From assembly GCF_004912145.1 (NCBI RefSeq), contig NZ_STGT01000006.1, forward strand, positions 124,001 through 188,000: a stretch of DNA of 64,000 nucleotides. The letters run 5' to 3'. This DNA is from Peteryoungia rhizophila (lineage in GTDB: Bacteria > Pseudomonadota > Alphaproteobacteria > Rhizobiales > Rhizobiaceae). Below, one piece after another: positions 52,595 to 62,028 of the stretch. The notes beneath the pieces are model-generated. The model was given only the letters and a program-made list of their open reading frames with translations. It was not told the origin of the DNA and searched no databases. The position numbers and the translations under genes were made by a program. Positions within the stretch are counted from its first letter, which is position 1, and each line of letters starts with the position of its first letter.

Positions 52595-52608
52595 TTGACT
52601 TAAGTCAA
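52595..52608. promoter_or_regulatory. FNR/FixK anaerobox upstream of ccoG
   Basis: TTGACTTAAGTCAA is a perfect palindrome of the anaerobox type, centred about 63 bases before the ccoG ATG, so a class-II activated start near 52643 is expected. Confidence 0.85.
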
Positions 52609-52664
52609 GGCGAGCTGGTCTGCGAGATGGGACAAGGCGAGCATCAGAAGAAGGTTCTCGTCCC

Positions 52665-54251
52665 ATGAACATACTTTCCGAGCCACACCGAGCACCGGAC
52701 GCGCCAGAGGTCGAGAGACTCGATGCCGAGGCCGTGATGTCGGCCAAGAGCCGGGGTCCGCTCTATGAAGCTCGTAAGAAGATCTTTCCCAAGCGTGCCG
52801 AAGGAGTGTTCCGCCGTTTCAAGTGGATCATCATGGCGATCACGCTCGGCATTTATTACCTCACGCCTTGGCTCCGCTGGGATCGTGGCGAATTCGCGCC
52901 AGACCAGGCCGTGCTGATCGACATCGCGCATCGGCGCTTCTATTTCTTCTTCATCGAGATCTGGCCGCAGGAATTCTTTTTCGTCGCAGGCCTGCTCGTC
53001 ATGGCCGGGTTCGGCCTGTTTCTCGTCACCTCGGCCGTCGGCCGTGCCTGGTGCGGCTATACCTGTCCGCAGACGGTCTGGGTCGATCTCTTCCTCGTCG
53101 TCGAGCGTTTCATCGAGGGCGACCGCAACGCCCGCATCAAGCTCGAATCGGCTCCCTGGAGCTTTGACAAGATCCGGAAGCGTGTGAGCAAACACGCGAC
53201 CTGGATCCTGATCGGGGTCCTGACGGGGGGTGCCTGGATATTCTATTTCGCCGATGCGCCTTCGCTTGCCATGGATTTTCTCACCGGCAACGCTGCTCCG
53301 GTCGCCTATATCACCGTCGCCATCCTGACCGCTACCACTTACGTCTTCGGTGGCCTGATGCGCGAACAGGTCTGCATCTACATGTGCCCCTGGCCGCGTA
53401 TTCAGGCCGCCATGCTCGACGAGAACTCCCTGGTCGTCACCTATAATGACTGGCGCGGCGAGCCGCGGACCCGCCATGCCAAGAAGGCGGTTGCATCAGG
53501 CGAATCGGTCGGCGATTGCGTCGACTGCAATGCCTGCGTCGCCGTCTGTCCCATGGGCATCGATATCCGCGACGGTCAGCAGCTCGAATGTATCACCTGT
53601 GCGCTTTGCATCGACGCCTGCGACGGCGTCATGGATAAGGTCGGCAAGCCGCGCGGCCTTATCGCTTATGCCACGCTCGACGAATACCAGACGAACATGG
53701 CGCTTGCGACCAATGGCGGCGCGACCGCGATCGATCCGAAGAAGGTGCGCAATGCCGATGGCAGTTTCTCCGACAAGATCCGTCATTTCGACTGGCGGGT
53801 GATCTTCCGCGCTCGCACGCTCCTCTACATGGCAGTGTGGACCGCCGTCGGCATCGGCATGCTCATCGCCCTACTCGCTCGCGACCGTCTGGAACTCAAT
53901 GTCTTGCACGACCGCAATCCACAGTATGTGCTCGAATCCGACGGGTCGATCCGCAATGGCTATACGATCCGCATCCTCAACATGATCGCCGTTCCACGCG
54001 ATATCGAGGTGTCCCTGGAGGGCCTGCCGGATGCGACCATGAAGATCAATGGCATCAGCCAGTCGCCCGCCCGCCTGTTCACCGTCTCGGTGGAGCCGGA
54101 CGAAGCCACCACGCTGAAGGTCTTCGTCACGCTTGCCGGTGACAAGGTCACCGACGCCAACCAGGAGTTCCAGTTCGTCGCCAAGGATGCGGGCAGCGAC
54201 GAGCGGGACGTGTATGATGCAGTCTTCATGGGACCGGGAGCCAGGAAATGA
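52665..54251 (+). CDS. ccoG: cbb3 oxidase assembly ferredoxin-like protein CcoG/FixG
   Basis: A 528-residue polyferredoxin with about five transmembrane helices. Membrane Cys motifs are CGYTCPQTVW and CIYMCPWPRIQ; two [4Fe-4S] ferredoxin sets follow (CVDCNACVAVCPMG and CITCALCIDACDG). A C-terminal periplasmic domain follows the last helix. CcoG reduces or handles Cu for the oxidase. Starts the FNR-controlled ccoGHIS operon. Confidence 0.96.
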   Translation: MNILSEPHRAPDAPEVERLDAEAVMSAKSRGPLYEARKKIFPKRAEGVFRRFKWIIMAITLGIYYLTPWLRWDRGEFAPDQAVLIDIAHRRFYFFFIEIWPQEFFFVAGLLVMAGFGLFLVTSAVGRAWCGYTCPQTVWVDLFLVVERFIEGDRNARIKLESAPWSFDKIRKRVSKHATWILIGVLTGGAWIFYFADAPSLAMDFLTGNAAPVAYITVAILTATTYVFGGLMREQVCIYMCPWPRIQAAMLDENSLVVTYNDWRGEPRTRHAKKAVASGESVGDCVDCNACVAVCPMGIDIRDGQQLECITCALCIDACDGVMDKVGKPRGLIAYATLDEYQTNMALATNGGATAIDPKKVRNADGSFSDKIRHFDWRVIFRARTLLYMAVWTAVGIGMLIALLARDRLELNVLHDRNPQYVLESDGSIRNGYTIRILNMIAVPRDIEVSLEGLPDATMKINGISQSPARLFTVSVEPDEATTLKVFVTLAGDKVTDANQEFQFVAKDAGSDERDVYDAVFMGPGARK

Positions 54252-54736
54252 GCACTCAAGCCAAGAAACCCTTTACCTTCACCGGCTGGCACATGCTGGC
54301 GATCATGCTGGCCTTCTTCGGCACGATCATCACGGTTAACTTCACCATGGCCTATCTCGCGACGTCCACCTGGAGCGGTCTGGTGGTGAAGAACACCTAT
54401 GTCGCCAGCCAGCAGTTCAACGGCAAGACGGCCGCCATCCGCGACATGCTGGCGACCGGCATCGCCGGCGATCTCCAGGTCGATGGCAAGGGCATGCGCT
54501 ACCGTCTGACCCTGCCGGAAAACACGCCGGTCGTCGCCGACGCAGTCACTGCCCATTTCAAGCGTCCGGTCGGCACTGCCCAGGATTTCGAACTGCAGCT
54601 GACACCGGCCGGTGACGGTCTCTATCTCGCAGACAAGGCCATCCTTCCCGGCAGCTGGATCGTCGAGATGCAGGCGACCAAGGACGGCAAGATGATCATG
54701 CATGAGGCCAAACGGATTGCCGTTTCGGGAGAATGA
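54248..54736 (+). CDS. ccoH: cbb3 oxidase assembly protein CcoH/FixH
   Basis: A 162-residue FixH protein with one N-terminal helix (LAIMLAFFGTIITVNFTMAY) and a periplasmic beta-rich domain. It is required for stable cbb3 assembly. ATG overlaps the ccoG stop by 4 bases, and its stop overlaps ccoI by 4. Confidence 0.94.
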   Translation: MSTQAKKPFTFTGWHMLAIMLAFFGTIITVNFTMAYLATSTWSGLVVKNTYVASQQFNGKTAAIRDMLATGIAGDLQVDGKGMRYRLTLPENTPVVADAVTAHFKRPVGTAQDFELQLTPAGDGLYLADKAILPGSWIVEMQATKDGKMIMHEAKRIAVSGE

Positions 54737-57048
54737 CGATGAGTTGTTGCGCAGCAGGCACTGAAGGCGCCCTCGACCTGGAGCGGGCAGGGGTCTCCCT
54801 GCCGTCGGCGGAAGAGCTAAAGCTCTGCAGCCGTGCGGTCGGGCCCGGCCTCTGGCAGGTCGACATGAGCGTGCCCGCAGTCCATTGCGGCACCTGCATT
54901 TCGACAGTAGAGGGCGTGCTGAAAGCCTTGCCGGAAGTCGAGCGGGCCCGCGTCAACCTCTCGACCAAGCGCGTTTCCGTCGTCTGGAAGGAAGCCGTCG
55001 ATGGTGTGGAAACCGACCCGGTCAATCTCGCGCGCGCCATTGCCTCGACCGGCTATTCCGCCCATCTCTTCACGGCGGCCGAGGAAGCCTCGGACGCGCT
55101 GCGCAACAAGTTGATCCGGGCGGTCGCCGTCTCGGGCTTCGCCGCCACCAACATCATGCTCTTGTCCGTTTCCGTCTGGTCCGGGGCGGAAGCCTCGACT
55201 CGCGATCTCTTCCACTGGATCTCGGCGATGATCGCCGCACCGGCGCTCATCTATGCCGGTCGCTTCTTCTACGAGTCCGCCTGGAACGCGCTGAAACACG
55301 GCCGCACCAACATGGATGTGCCGATCGCGATCGGCATCACGCTCTCCTATTTCGCCTCGCTCTGGGAAACCATCCATCACGGTGAACACGCCTATTTCGA
55401 CGCGACGGCGTCGCTGCTTTTCTTCCTGCTGATCGGGCGCACGCTCGACCACATTATGCGGGACAGGGCGCGCTCGGCGATCAGCGGGCTCGCCCGCCTC
55501 AATCCGCGCGGTGCCATGGTGCTAGGGATCGACGGATCGCGTGAATATCGCGCCGTCGATGAAATCCGCGTCGGTGACCAGGTGGTCATAGCCGCTGGCG
55601 ACCGTATCCCGGTTGATGGCCTCGTCGTCTCCGGCGAGAGTGATCTCGACATGTCGATCGTCAACGGCGAAAGCGCGCCGGTTTCGGTCCGGCCGGGTTC
55701 AGAAGTCCAGGCCGGCACGCTCAGCCTCACGGGCTCGCTTACCGTGCGCGCGACTGCCACGGCTCGGAATTCGTTCCTCTCCGAAATCATCCACCTCATG
55801 GAAGCTGCCGAAGGGGGCAGGGCGCGTTATCGCCGGATTGCCGACCGTGCGGCCCAATATTATTCGCCGGCCGTGCACTTGCTGGCCATCACCGCCTTCA
55901 TCGGTTGGGGCCTCTATGATGGCGACTGGAAACACGCGATGATGGTCGCGATCGCCGTTCTCATCATCACCTGCCCCTGTGCACTCGGCCTTGCTGTGCC
56001 GGTCGTCCAGGTCGTCGCCGCTGGCCGCCTGTTCAAGGCGGGCGTCATGGTCAAGGACGGATCTGCCATGGAGCGTCTCGCCGAGATCGAGGCCGTCGCC
56101 TTCGACAAGACCGGCACGCTGACGCTTGGGCGTCCGCGTCTTGTCGATGCAGCCAAGATCGAACCGGTCGGCTTTGCCGTCGCCGCCGGCCTCGCCGCTC
56201 ACTCCCGTCACCCGCTGTCTCGGGCACTCTGGGCCGCCTATGGCGGCCAGCCGCGCGGTTTCGACACCGTTCGCGAAGTCCCGGGTGCCGGTGTCGAGGC
56301 GGAAACGGAGGAGGGCGTCTGGCGCCTCGGCAATCGTCGCTTCGCCTGCGTGGCTGATACCGTTGTTGCGAGTGACAAGCCCTATTCCGAAGTCGTCCTC
56401 TCGCTCGACGGCTTTGAACGCGCCACCTTCCTGTTCGAGGATATGCTGCGGCCCCGTGCCCGCTCCTCGATCGAGGCTCTGAAACAGGCCGGCCTCGATC
56501 TCGGCATCCTCTCGGGTGACCGCGCGCCCGTCGTCGCCAAGCTCGCCGCCGATCTGGGCATCGATAATTGGAGCGCGGGTCTCACGCCGCGCGAGAAGGC
56601 GGAATCCTGCGCAGAAGCATCTGCCCGTGGCCGCCGCGTGCTGATGGTCGGCGACGGCATCAATGACGCCCCGGCGCTCTCGTCAGCGCATGTCTCGATG
56701 GCACCCGCCACCGCCGCCGATGTCGGCCGCCAGGCCGCAGACTTTGTCTTCATGCGCGACGGGCTCGAAGCCGTGCCGTTTGCGATCGAGGCTTCGCGTC
56801 GTGCCGGTCGGCTGATCCGCGAAAACTTCGTGCTCGCCATCGGCTACAACGTGATTGCCGTTCCGATTGCGCTCCTCGGTTATGCCACGCCGCTGATCGC
56901 GGCTGTTGCCATGTCGACCTCGTCGATCATTGTTGTCGCCAATGCGCTGCGCCTCAACCGGCTTGCGCTGGACGAGAATGCACTGGCGAGGAAGAGTGCC
57001 GTGACGGTCCCGGCAGGTGCCCCTGACAATGCGAGGATCGCCGCATGA
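54733..57048 (+). CDS. ccoI: Copper-transporting P1B-type ATPase CcoI/FixI
   Basis: A 771-residue P-type ATPase. It has an N-terminal heavy-metal domain with HCGTCIS, the membrane CPC in TCPCALGLAVP, the phosphorylation motif DKTGTLT, and GDGINDAPAL. It belongs to the CopA2/FixI type that loads copper for the cbb3 oxidase. An extra N-terminal CC pair (SCCAAG) may help bind metal. Part of ccoGHIS. Confidence 0.96.
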   Translation: MTMSCCAAGTEGALDLERAGVSLPSAEELKLCSRAVGPGLWQVDMSVPAVHCGTCISTVEGVLKALPEVERARVNLSTKRVSVVWKEAVDGVETDPVNLARAIASTGYSAHLFTAAEEASDALRNKLIRAVAVSGFAATNIMLLSVSVWSGAEASTRDLFHWISAMIAAPALIYAGRFFYESAWNALKHGRTNMDVPIAIGITLSYFASLWETIHHGEHAYFDATASLLFFLLIGRTLDHIMRDRARSAISGLARLNPRGAMVLGIDGSREYRAVDEIRVGDQVVIAAGDRIPVDGLVVSGESDLDMSIVNGESAPVSVRPGSEVQAGTLSLTGSLTVRATATARNSFLSEIIHLMEAAEGGRARYRRIADRAAQYYSPAVHLLAITAFIGWGLYDGDWKHAMMVAIAVLIITCPCALGLAVPVVQVVAAGRLFKAGVMVKDGSAMERLAEIEAVAFDKTGTLTLGRPRLVDAAKIEPVGFAVAAGLAAHSRHPLSRALWAAYGGQPRGFDTVREVPGAGVEAETEEGVWRLGNRRFACVADTVVASDKPYSEVVLSLDGFERATFLFEDMLRPRARSSIEALKQAGLDLGILSGDRAPVVAKLAADLGIDNWSAGLTPREKAESCAEASARGRRVLMVGDGINDAPALSSAHVSMAPATAADVGRQAADFVFMRDGLEAVPFAIEASRRAGRLIRENFVLAIGYNVIAVPIALLGYATPLIAAVAMSTSSIIVVANALRLNRLALDENALARKSAVTVPAGAPDNARIAA

Positions 57049-57200
57049 ACATGCTGATCTACCTCATCCCGATTGCGCTCTTCCTCGGCGGTCTCGGCCT
57101 GTTCGCCTTCCTCTGGTCGCTGAAAAGCGGGCAGTACGAGGACCTCGACGGTGCCGCCTGGCGGGTCATTTCGGAGAGCGACGACAAGCCCGACGCTTGA
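57045..57200 (+). CDS. ccoS: cbb3 oxidase maturation protein CcoS/FixS
   Basis: A 51-residue protein with one transmembrane helix (about 3-26, ending FAFLWSLKSGQYEDL) and an acidic tail. The LKSGQYEDLDG sequence is the FixS signature. It is needed for cofactor insertion into CcoN. ATG overlaps the ccoI stop by 4 bases. Confidence 0.93.
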   Translation: MNMLIYLIPIALFLGGLGLFAFLWSLKSGQYEDLDGAAWRVISESDDKPDA

Positions 57201-57296
57201 TACAGCGTTTACCGAACGGTCAAACTTCGCTCTTGCCGCATGCCTTCGCGGATGCGAGAAAGCCGCATCCAAAAATTTGCATGCGGAGGCTACATC

Positions 57297-58718
57297 GTGC
57301 AGCAAGCGGAAATCGGACTGATCGGTCTCGGAGTCATGGGCTCCAATCTGGCGCTCAACATTGCCGAAAAGGGCAATCGGATCGCGGTCTTCAATCGCAC
57401 GCCGGCGCGTACGGACGAATTCCTTGCCGAGGCCGGCGACCTGGCCGGCCAAATCATCGGTTGCCATACGATCGAAGAATTCGTCGCTGCCATCCGTCCG
57501 CCGCGCCCGATCATCATCATGATCAAGGCCGGTGAGGCCGTCGACCAGCAGATGGCGGCGCTGATGCCGCATCTCGCGCAGAACGACATCATGATCGATG
57601 CCGGCAATGCCAACTTCCGCGACACCGTCGCACGCTTCGAAAAGCTCGCCGGGACCGGCTTCACCTTCATCGGCATGGGTGTATCCGGCGGTGAAGAGGG
57701 TGCCCGTCACGGTCCCTCGATCATGGTCGGTGGCACTGAGGAAAGCTGGAAGCGCGTCGAGCCTGTGCTCACCTCGATCGCTGCCAAGTTCAACGACGAC
57801 CCTTGCGTTGCCTGGCTCGGCACCGACGGCGCCGGTCACTTCGTCAAGACGATCCACAACGGCATCGAATATGCCGACATGCAGATGATCGCCGAGATCT
57901 ACGGCATCCTGCGCGACGGTCTGAACATGTCGGCCGCCGAAATCGGCGAGATTTTTGGCCAGTGGAACAAGGGCCGCCTCAACTCCTACCTCATCGAGAT
58001 CACCGAAAAGGTACTTAAGGCCACCGATCCCGAAACCGGCAAGCCGATGGTCGATGTCATCGTCGACGCCGCCGGCCAGAAGGGCACCGGCAAGTGGTCC
58101 GCCATTGAAGCGCAGAACCTCGCGGTTGCCGCCTCCGGCATCGAAGCGGCCGTTTCCGGTCGCGTGCTGTCGTCGCTGCGCGAAGAGCGTCTGGCCGCCG
58201 AAAAGCTCTTCGGTCTGCCGGCCCTCGCAGAGACCCCCAAGGACAAGGCCGCCTTCATCGCCGATCTCGAGAATGCATTGCTCGCCGCCAAGATCGCGGC
58301 CTATGCGCAAGGCTTTGCGGTCATGTCGTCCGCTTCGGAGGATTTCGGCTGGTCGCTGCCCATGCCGACGATTGCGCGCATCTGGCGCGCCGGCTGCATC
58401 ATCCGCTCGCAGTTCCTCGACGAGATCACCTCGGCCTTCACCAAGGATCCGAACGTGCCGAACCTCGTCGTGACGCCGGCCTTCGCCGCCATGGTCAAGG
58501 AAACCGACGGGGCGCTGCGCCGCGTCGTTGCCCATGCCGCACTCTCGGGCCTTCCGGTTCCGGCGATCGCCTCTGCGCTCTCCTACTTCGACACCTATCG
58601 TCGCGGCCGTGGCACGGCGAACCTCATCCAGGCGCAGCGAGACTTCTTCGGTGCCCATGGCTTCGATCGGCTCGACGGCAAGGACTTGCATCACGGTCCC
58701 TGGGCCGGCCAGTTCTGA
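57297..58718 (+). CDS. gndA: 6-phosphogluconate dehydrogenase (decarboxylating)
   Basis: A 473-residue enzyme of the pentose phosphate pathway that converts 6-phosphogluconate to ribulose 5-phosphate with NADP. Motifs: GLIGLGVMGSNLALNIAEKG and FNRT (cofactor), GMGVSGGEEGARHGPSIMVG, VKTIHNGIEYADMQ, and the C-terminal tail with HGPW. GTG start at 57297 with GGAGG at 57285-57289. It follows ccoS by 97 bases with no terminator seen between them. Confidence 0.96.
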   Translation: MQQAEIGLIGLGVMGSNLALNIAEKGNRIAVFNRTPARTDEFLAEAGDLAGQIIGCHTIEEFVAAIRPPRPIIIMIKAGEAVDQQMAALMPHLAQNDIMIDAGNANFRDTVARFEKLAGTGFTFIGMGVSGGEEGARHGPSIMVGGTEESWKRVEPVLTSIAAKFNDDPCVAWLGTDGAGHFVKTIHNGIEYADMQMIAEIYGILRDGLNMSAAEIGEIFGQWNKGRLNSYLIEITEKVLKATDPETGKPMVDVIVDAAGQKGTGKWSAIEAQNLAVAASGIEAAVSGRVLSSLREERLAAEKLFGLPALAETPKDKAAFIADLENALLAAKIAAYAQGFAVMSSASEDFGWSLPMPTIARIWRAGCIIRSQFLDEITSAFTKDPNVPNLVVTPAFAAMVKETDGALRRVVAHAALSGLPVPAIASALSYFDTYRRGRGTANLIQAQRDFFGAHGFDRLDGKDLHHGPWAGQF

Positions 58719-58743
58719 GCGCCGTGTAAGCCACATTCTGACC

Positions 58744-58773
58744 GAGGCCCGATATCCCGCGATGTCGGGCCTC
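58744..58773 (+). terminator. Probable gndA terminator
   Basis: A 9-bp GC-rich stem (58744-58752 with 58765-58773), extendable by 4 further pairs, followed by a pyrimidine-rich stretch. It sits between the gndA stop and the MBL-fold gene. Confidence 0.6.
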
Positions 58774-58793
58774 ACTTCTTTCGGAGGCTCACC

Positions 58794-59645
58794 ATGACCC
58801 ATGCGCTCACGCTTCTCGGCACCAAGGGCGGGCCGGCCATCCGCCCGGGCGGACCCAATCCGACCTCTATGCTGCTGACGCTCTCCGGACGCCGCATGGT
58901 GATCGATTGCGGGCTCGGCGTTTCGCGCGGTCTCGTCGAGACGGGCATGTCGCTGAAGGAACTCGACCTCATCTTCATCACTCATCTGCATTCGGATCAC
59001 GTGCTGGAGCTTGGTCCACTGATCCATACCGCGTGGACGACCGGGCTCGACCATCCGGTGACTGTCTACGGTCCGCCGGGCACCCACGCCGTCTGGACAG
59101 GCTTCCTCGCCTCGCTCGCCTATGACATCGAAACGCGGATCGCCGACGAGGGACGTCCGGACCTCGCGTCGCTCGTCACCGTGACCGAATACGGCCCCGG
59201 AATAGTCCTCCAAGATGGCGACCTCGAGGTCGAAGCGTTGCGGGTCGATCATCCGCCTGTCACGGATTGCTTCGCGCTGAAGGTCTCGGGCTCCGGCAAG
59301 ACGGTGGTTTTTTCGGCCGATACCGCGCCATTCCCGCCGCTTGCCGACTTCGCCCACCATGCCGACATTCTGGTGCACGAGGCCATGCTTCCGGAGGGGC
59401 TGGACAGCATCGTCAGGCGCACGGGAAACGGCAGCCGCCTGCGCGAGCATCTCGTTGCCTCGCATAGTTTCGCGGCAGATGCTGCCGGCATCGCGCAGGA
59501 GGCAGGCGTGGGCATGCTGGTGCTCAACCATCTCATTCCGGCCGATGACCCTGCCTTTACCGAACAGCACTGGCGTGCGGCGGTCACGCCCATCTTCGCT
59601 GGTGAGGTCGTGGTCGGTCGTGATGGGCTCACCATTTCCCTGTGA
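58794..59645 (+). CDS. MBL-fold metallohydrolase
   Basis: A 283-residue metallo-beta-lactamase-fold protein with the zinc motif THLHSDHVLELGP (HxHxDH). Further ligand-like residues lie in ADTAPFPPLADFAHHADILVHEAM. It resembles ribonuclease Z/arylsulfatase-type hydrolases; the substrate is not evident. GGAGG precedes the ATG. Confidence 0.9.
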   Translation: MTHALTLLGTKGGPAIRPGGPNPTSMLLTLSGRRMVIDCGLGVSRGLVETGMSLKELDLIFITHLHSDHVLELGPLIHTAWTTGLDHPVTVYGPPGTHAVWTGFLASLAYDIETRIADEGRPDLASLVTVTEYGPGIVLQDGDLEVEALRVDHPPVTDCFALKVSGSGKTVVFSADTAPFPPLADFAHHADILVHEAMLPEGLDSIVRRTGNGSRLREHLVASHSFAADAAGIAQEAGVGMLVLNHLIPADDPAFTEQHWRAAVTPIFAGEVVVGRDGLTISL

Positions 59646-59777
59646 ACAAGTCGCACCAGTCCGCCAGTCGCTTTCTGAGTGGTTAAAATTCTAATTCTTG
59701 TCTTATCACGGAGTTAAGAGGTGGGGCCTAGCGTGGCGCGATAGTTAATTAAACCGCTCGAATTTCAGGCTTTTCTG

Positions 59778-60947
59778 ATGTTTTCCATCGATATTCAAAC
59801 GGTCTACCTGGTCAGCTTCGCCGTTCTTGCCGTATTCGCCGTCGTCTTCCTTCGCCACTGGCGCGAGGATCCGGATCGCATCGAATTCGTGCTCTGGGCG
59901 GTCGGTGCGGGCGCGGGCTCGCTCGGTGCCTTCCTGGGGCTCGTCAGCGACAGCTATTTCATCGGTACGTCCTTCGCCGAGAGTTATCTGCTGCTCGCGG
60001 CAGCGTTTGGCTGGCAGGGCTTGAGGCTCTTCGATCACAGGAAGTTCGACCTGCGCCTGGCCATTGCCGGTCCTGGCCTCTTCTTCGTACTCACAGCATC
60101 CGCTCCGGTTTTCGAGCAGGATGCCAATGCCCGCATTCTGTTCCTGTCCATGCTCGGGGCGCTCTATTCGGCCCTGATCGCGTGGGAGCATAGGATCTCG
60201 GAGCGCGAAGAGCATCTGGCCAACCGGCGGGCTGCCCGTATCTGGTTCTCGCTGCAGGCCGGACTTCTGTTTTTGGCCGGGCTCGCCACCTTCATTGCGC
60301 CCGTGCCACAGGACGGTGTCTCGGCTGGGCTGCCTTTCTGGACCGCGCCTGCGGTGCTCGCGGTCTTCCTGCAGTCCATTGTTGCGCCGCTTTCCTTCCT
60401 GCTTCTGTTGCGCGACCGTCTCGTCGTCGAGACGCGGTGGGCGAGTGCCACGGATTCGCTCACCGGTCTCGCCAACCGATTCACCTTTCTCGACATGCTG
60501 CAGACGCTCTCGACCAAGGTGCGCGGGGAGGGTGCTTTCCTCTATGTCGATGTTGACCATGTGAAGCGCATCAATGATCGGTTTGGCCATTCCGGCGGAG
60601 ACGAGGTGCTGAAGAATTGCGCGGAGATCATCCTGCGGGAACTGCCGGAACACGCGCTGCTCGGTCGCCTCGCCGGTGCGGAATTCGCAGCCTATGTGCC
60701 CTTCTGCAAGGTCGAGGAAGCGGAGAAACTCGCCCACATCATCCACGACAGCGTGGAACAGCAGATGTTCTTCCTCGACGAGGAACTCGTGCCGGTCACG
60801 GTCAGCGTCGGCGTCGCTCATGGCGCCATGCAGGTGACGGCGGATGAACTCCTGAAGCGGGCCGACGCGGCACTGCATACGGCCAAGGTCAATGGCCGCA
60901 ACTCCGTCGTCGTCTGGACCGATGGCCAGCGGCCGTCTTTCGCCTGA
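59778..60947 (+). CDS. Membrane GGDEF-domain protein with degenerate active site
   Basis: A 389-residue protein with about six N-terminal transmembrane helices (residues 8-210) and a C-terminal GGDEF domain. The metal-binding YVDVDHVKRIND is intact, but the signature GGDEF is AGAEF (residues 299-303), replacing a metal-binding acidic residue. Diguanylate cyclase activity is doubtful; it may be a c-di-GMP or GTP receptor instead. Monocistronic. Confidence 0.9.
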   Translation: MFSIDIQTVYLVSFAVLAVFAVVFLRHWREDPDRIEFVLWAVGAGAGSLGAFLGLVSDSYFIGTSFAESYLLLAAAFGWQGLRLFDHRKFDLRLAIAGPGLFFVLTASAPVFEQDANARILFLSMLGALYSALIAWEHRISEREEHLANRRAARIWFSLQAGLLFLAGLATFIAPVPQDGVSAGLPFWTAPAVLAVFLQSIVAPLSFLLLLRDRLVVETRWASATDSLTGLANRFTFLDMLQTLSTKVRGEGAFLYVDVDHVKRINDRFGHSGGDEVLKNCAEIILRELPEHALLGRLAGAEFAAYVPFCKVEEAEKLAHIIHDSVEQQMFFLDEELVPVTVSVGVAHGAMQVTADELLKRADAALHTAKVNGRNSVVVWTDGQRPSFA

Positions 60948-60996
60948 TCTTTCGCGATGACAACGGAAAAGCCGAGGGAGCTCAGCTCTCCCGGTC

Positions 60997-62028
60997 CTAT
61001 TCCCAGCGGGGCTTGCTGACGCTCTGCAGAAGTTCCGCGTCGACACCGTCGATGCGGGCGATCACGGCCTTGGCGAGTTCTCGGCCGGTCTGGCGCACGT
61101 CCTCATAGACGGCAATGATTTCCGGGCGGATCCAGTTGAGGATCGGCGTGCTCTGCTTGGCGACGAGGTCCAGCTCGCGACCGACACGCTTGCCTGCGGC
61201 CTCGATCCCGGCATTGGCGGCGATCCCGCTGCTGCCGGATGACGAGATGATGCCATCCGGTGCGTCCGGTCCGCTCATCAGATCCTGGATCGTCGCGCGG
61301 ATCTGCTCCAGCGAGGCGTCGATATTGATGTGTACCGGCACTTCCTCGGCACCGAAGGATTTCAGGCCCCGCATGAACCCGTCGAACGTATGCTGGTAGT
61401 AAGTGAGCTTGGCCGGTGGCGGCAGGAGCGCGATGCGCCTGCGCCCCCGCTGGACCAGCCGCTCGACCGCGGCATAGGCGAAAGCCTCGTTATCGAAATC
61501 GTGAAACGGGTGCTGGACGCCCATATTGGTGCGGCCATGGGTCGCGAAGGGCATGTTCTGTTCCATCAGCAACCGGACGCGGGCGTCATCGGGTTCGGTT
61601 CGCGAGATGATCACGCCATCGGCCGATCCCGTCTCCAGGATGTAACGCACCGGCAGCATCGGATCCTTGCTGTGAACATGCGGCGTTACGACGATGTGAT
61701 AGGGAGTGCCGGCCAAGACCTCGGAAATGCCGACGACCATCTGATTGGCAAAGCCGAGGATCTCCTCGTCTATGCCCAGCACTAGCGCAATGACATTGGT
61801 CTTGCCCGTCCGCAGGCGAACACCTGCGCGGTTCGGCTGGTAACCCAGCTGCCGGGCGACCATGCGCACGCGTTCCTTGGTCTCTGCACCAATGTCCGGC
61901 GCGTCCTTCAATGCCCGCGAGACGGTGGTAATGCCGAGACCTGTCATGAAGGCGATGGTCTTGAGCGTCGGTCGCTCCTTCGTCGCCCCTGGACGGTCCA
62001 TCAGTCCGCTGCCCTGCTGATCTGCCAT
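60997..62028 (-). CDS. LacI-family transcriptional regulator
   Basis: A 343-residue LacI/GalR regulator. N-terminal HTH with TLKTIAFMTGLGITTVSRAL and the hinge helix region LGYQPNRAGVRLRTGKT, followed by a periplasmic-binding-protein-like ligand domain. It is divergent from the sugar ABC transporter genes, with three operator-like sequences in the 447-base region between, so it likely represses them until a sugar binds. Confidence 0.93.
   Translation of the reverse strand: MADQQGSGLMDRPGATKERPTLKTIAFMTGLGITTVSRALKDAPDIGAETKERVRMVARQLGYQPNRAGVRLRTGKTNVIALVLGIDEEILGFANQMVVGISEVLAGTPYHIVVTPHVHSKDPMLPVRYILETGSADGVIISRTEPDDARVRLLMEQNMPFATHGRTNMGVQHPFHDFDNEAFAYAAVERLVQRGRRRIALLPPPAKLTYYQHTFDGFMRGLKSFGAEEVPVHINIDASLEQIRATIQDLMSGPDAPDGIISSSGSSGIAANAGIEAAGKRVGRELDLVAKQSTPILNWIRPEIIAVYEDVRQTGRELAKAVIARIDGVDAELLQSVSKPRWE

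Noticed and set aside
56880..59570. 896-codon open frame antisense to ccoI, gndA and the MBL gene
   Set aside because: Lies opposite three clear genes with strong motifs; its protein has no recognisable domain.
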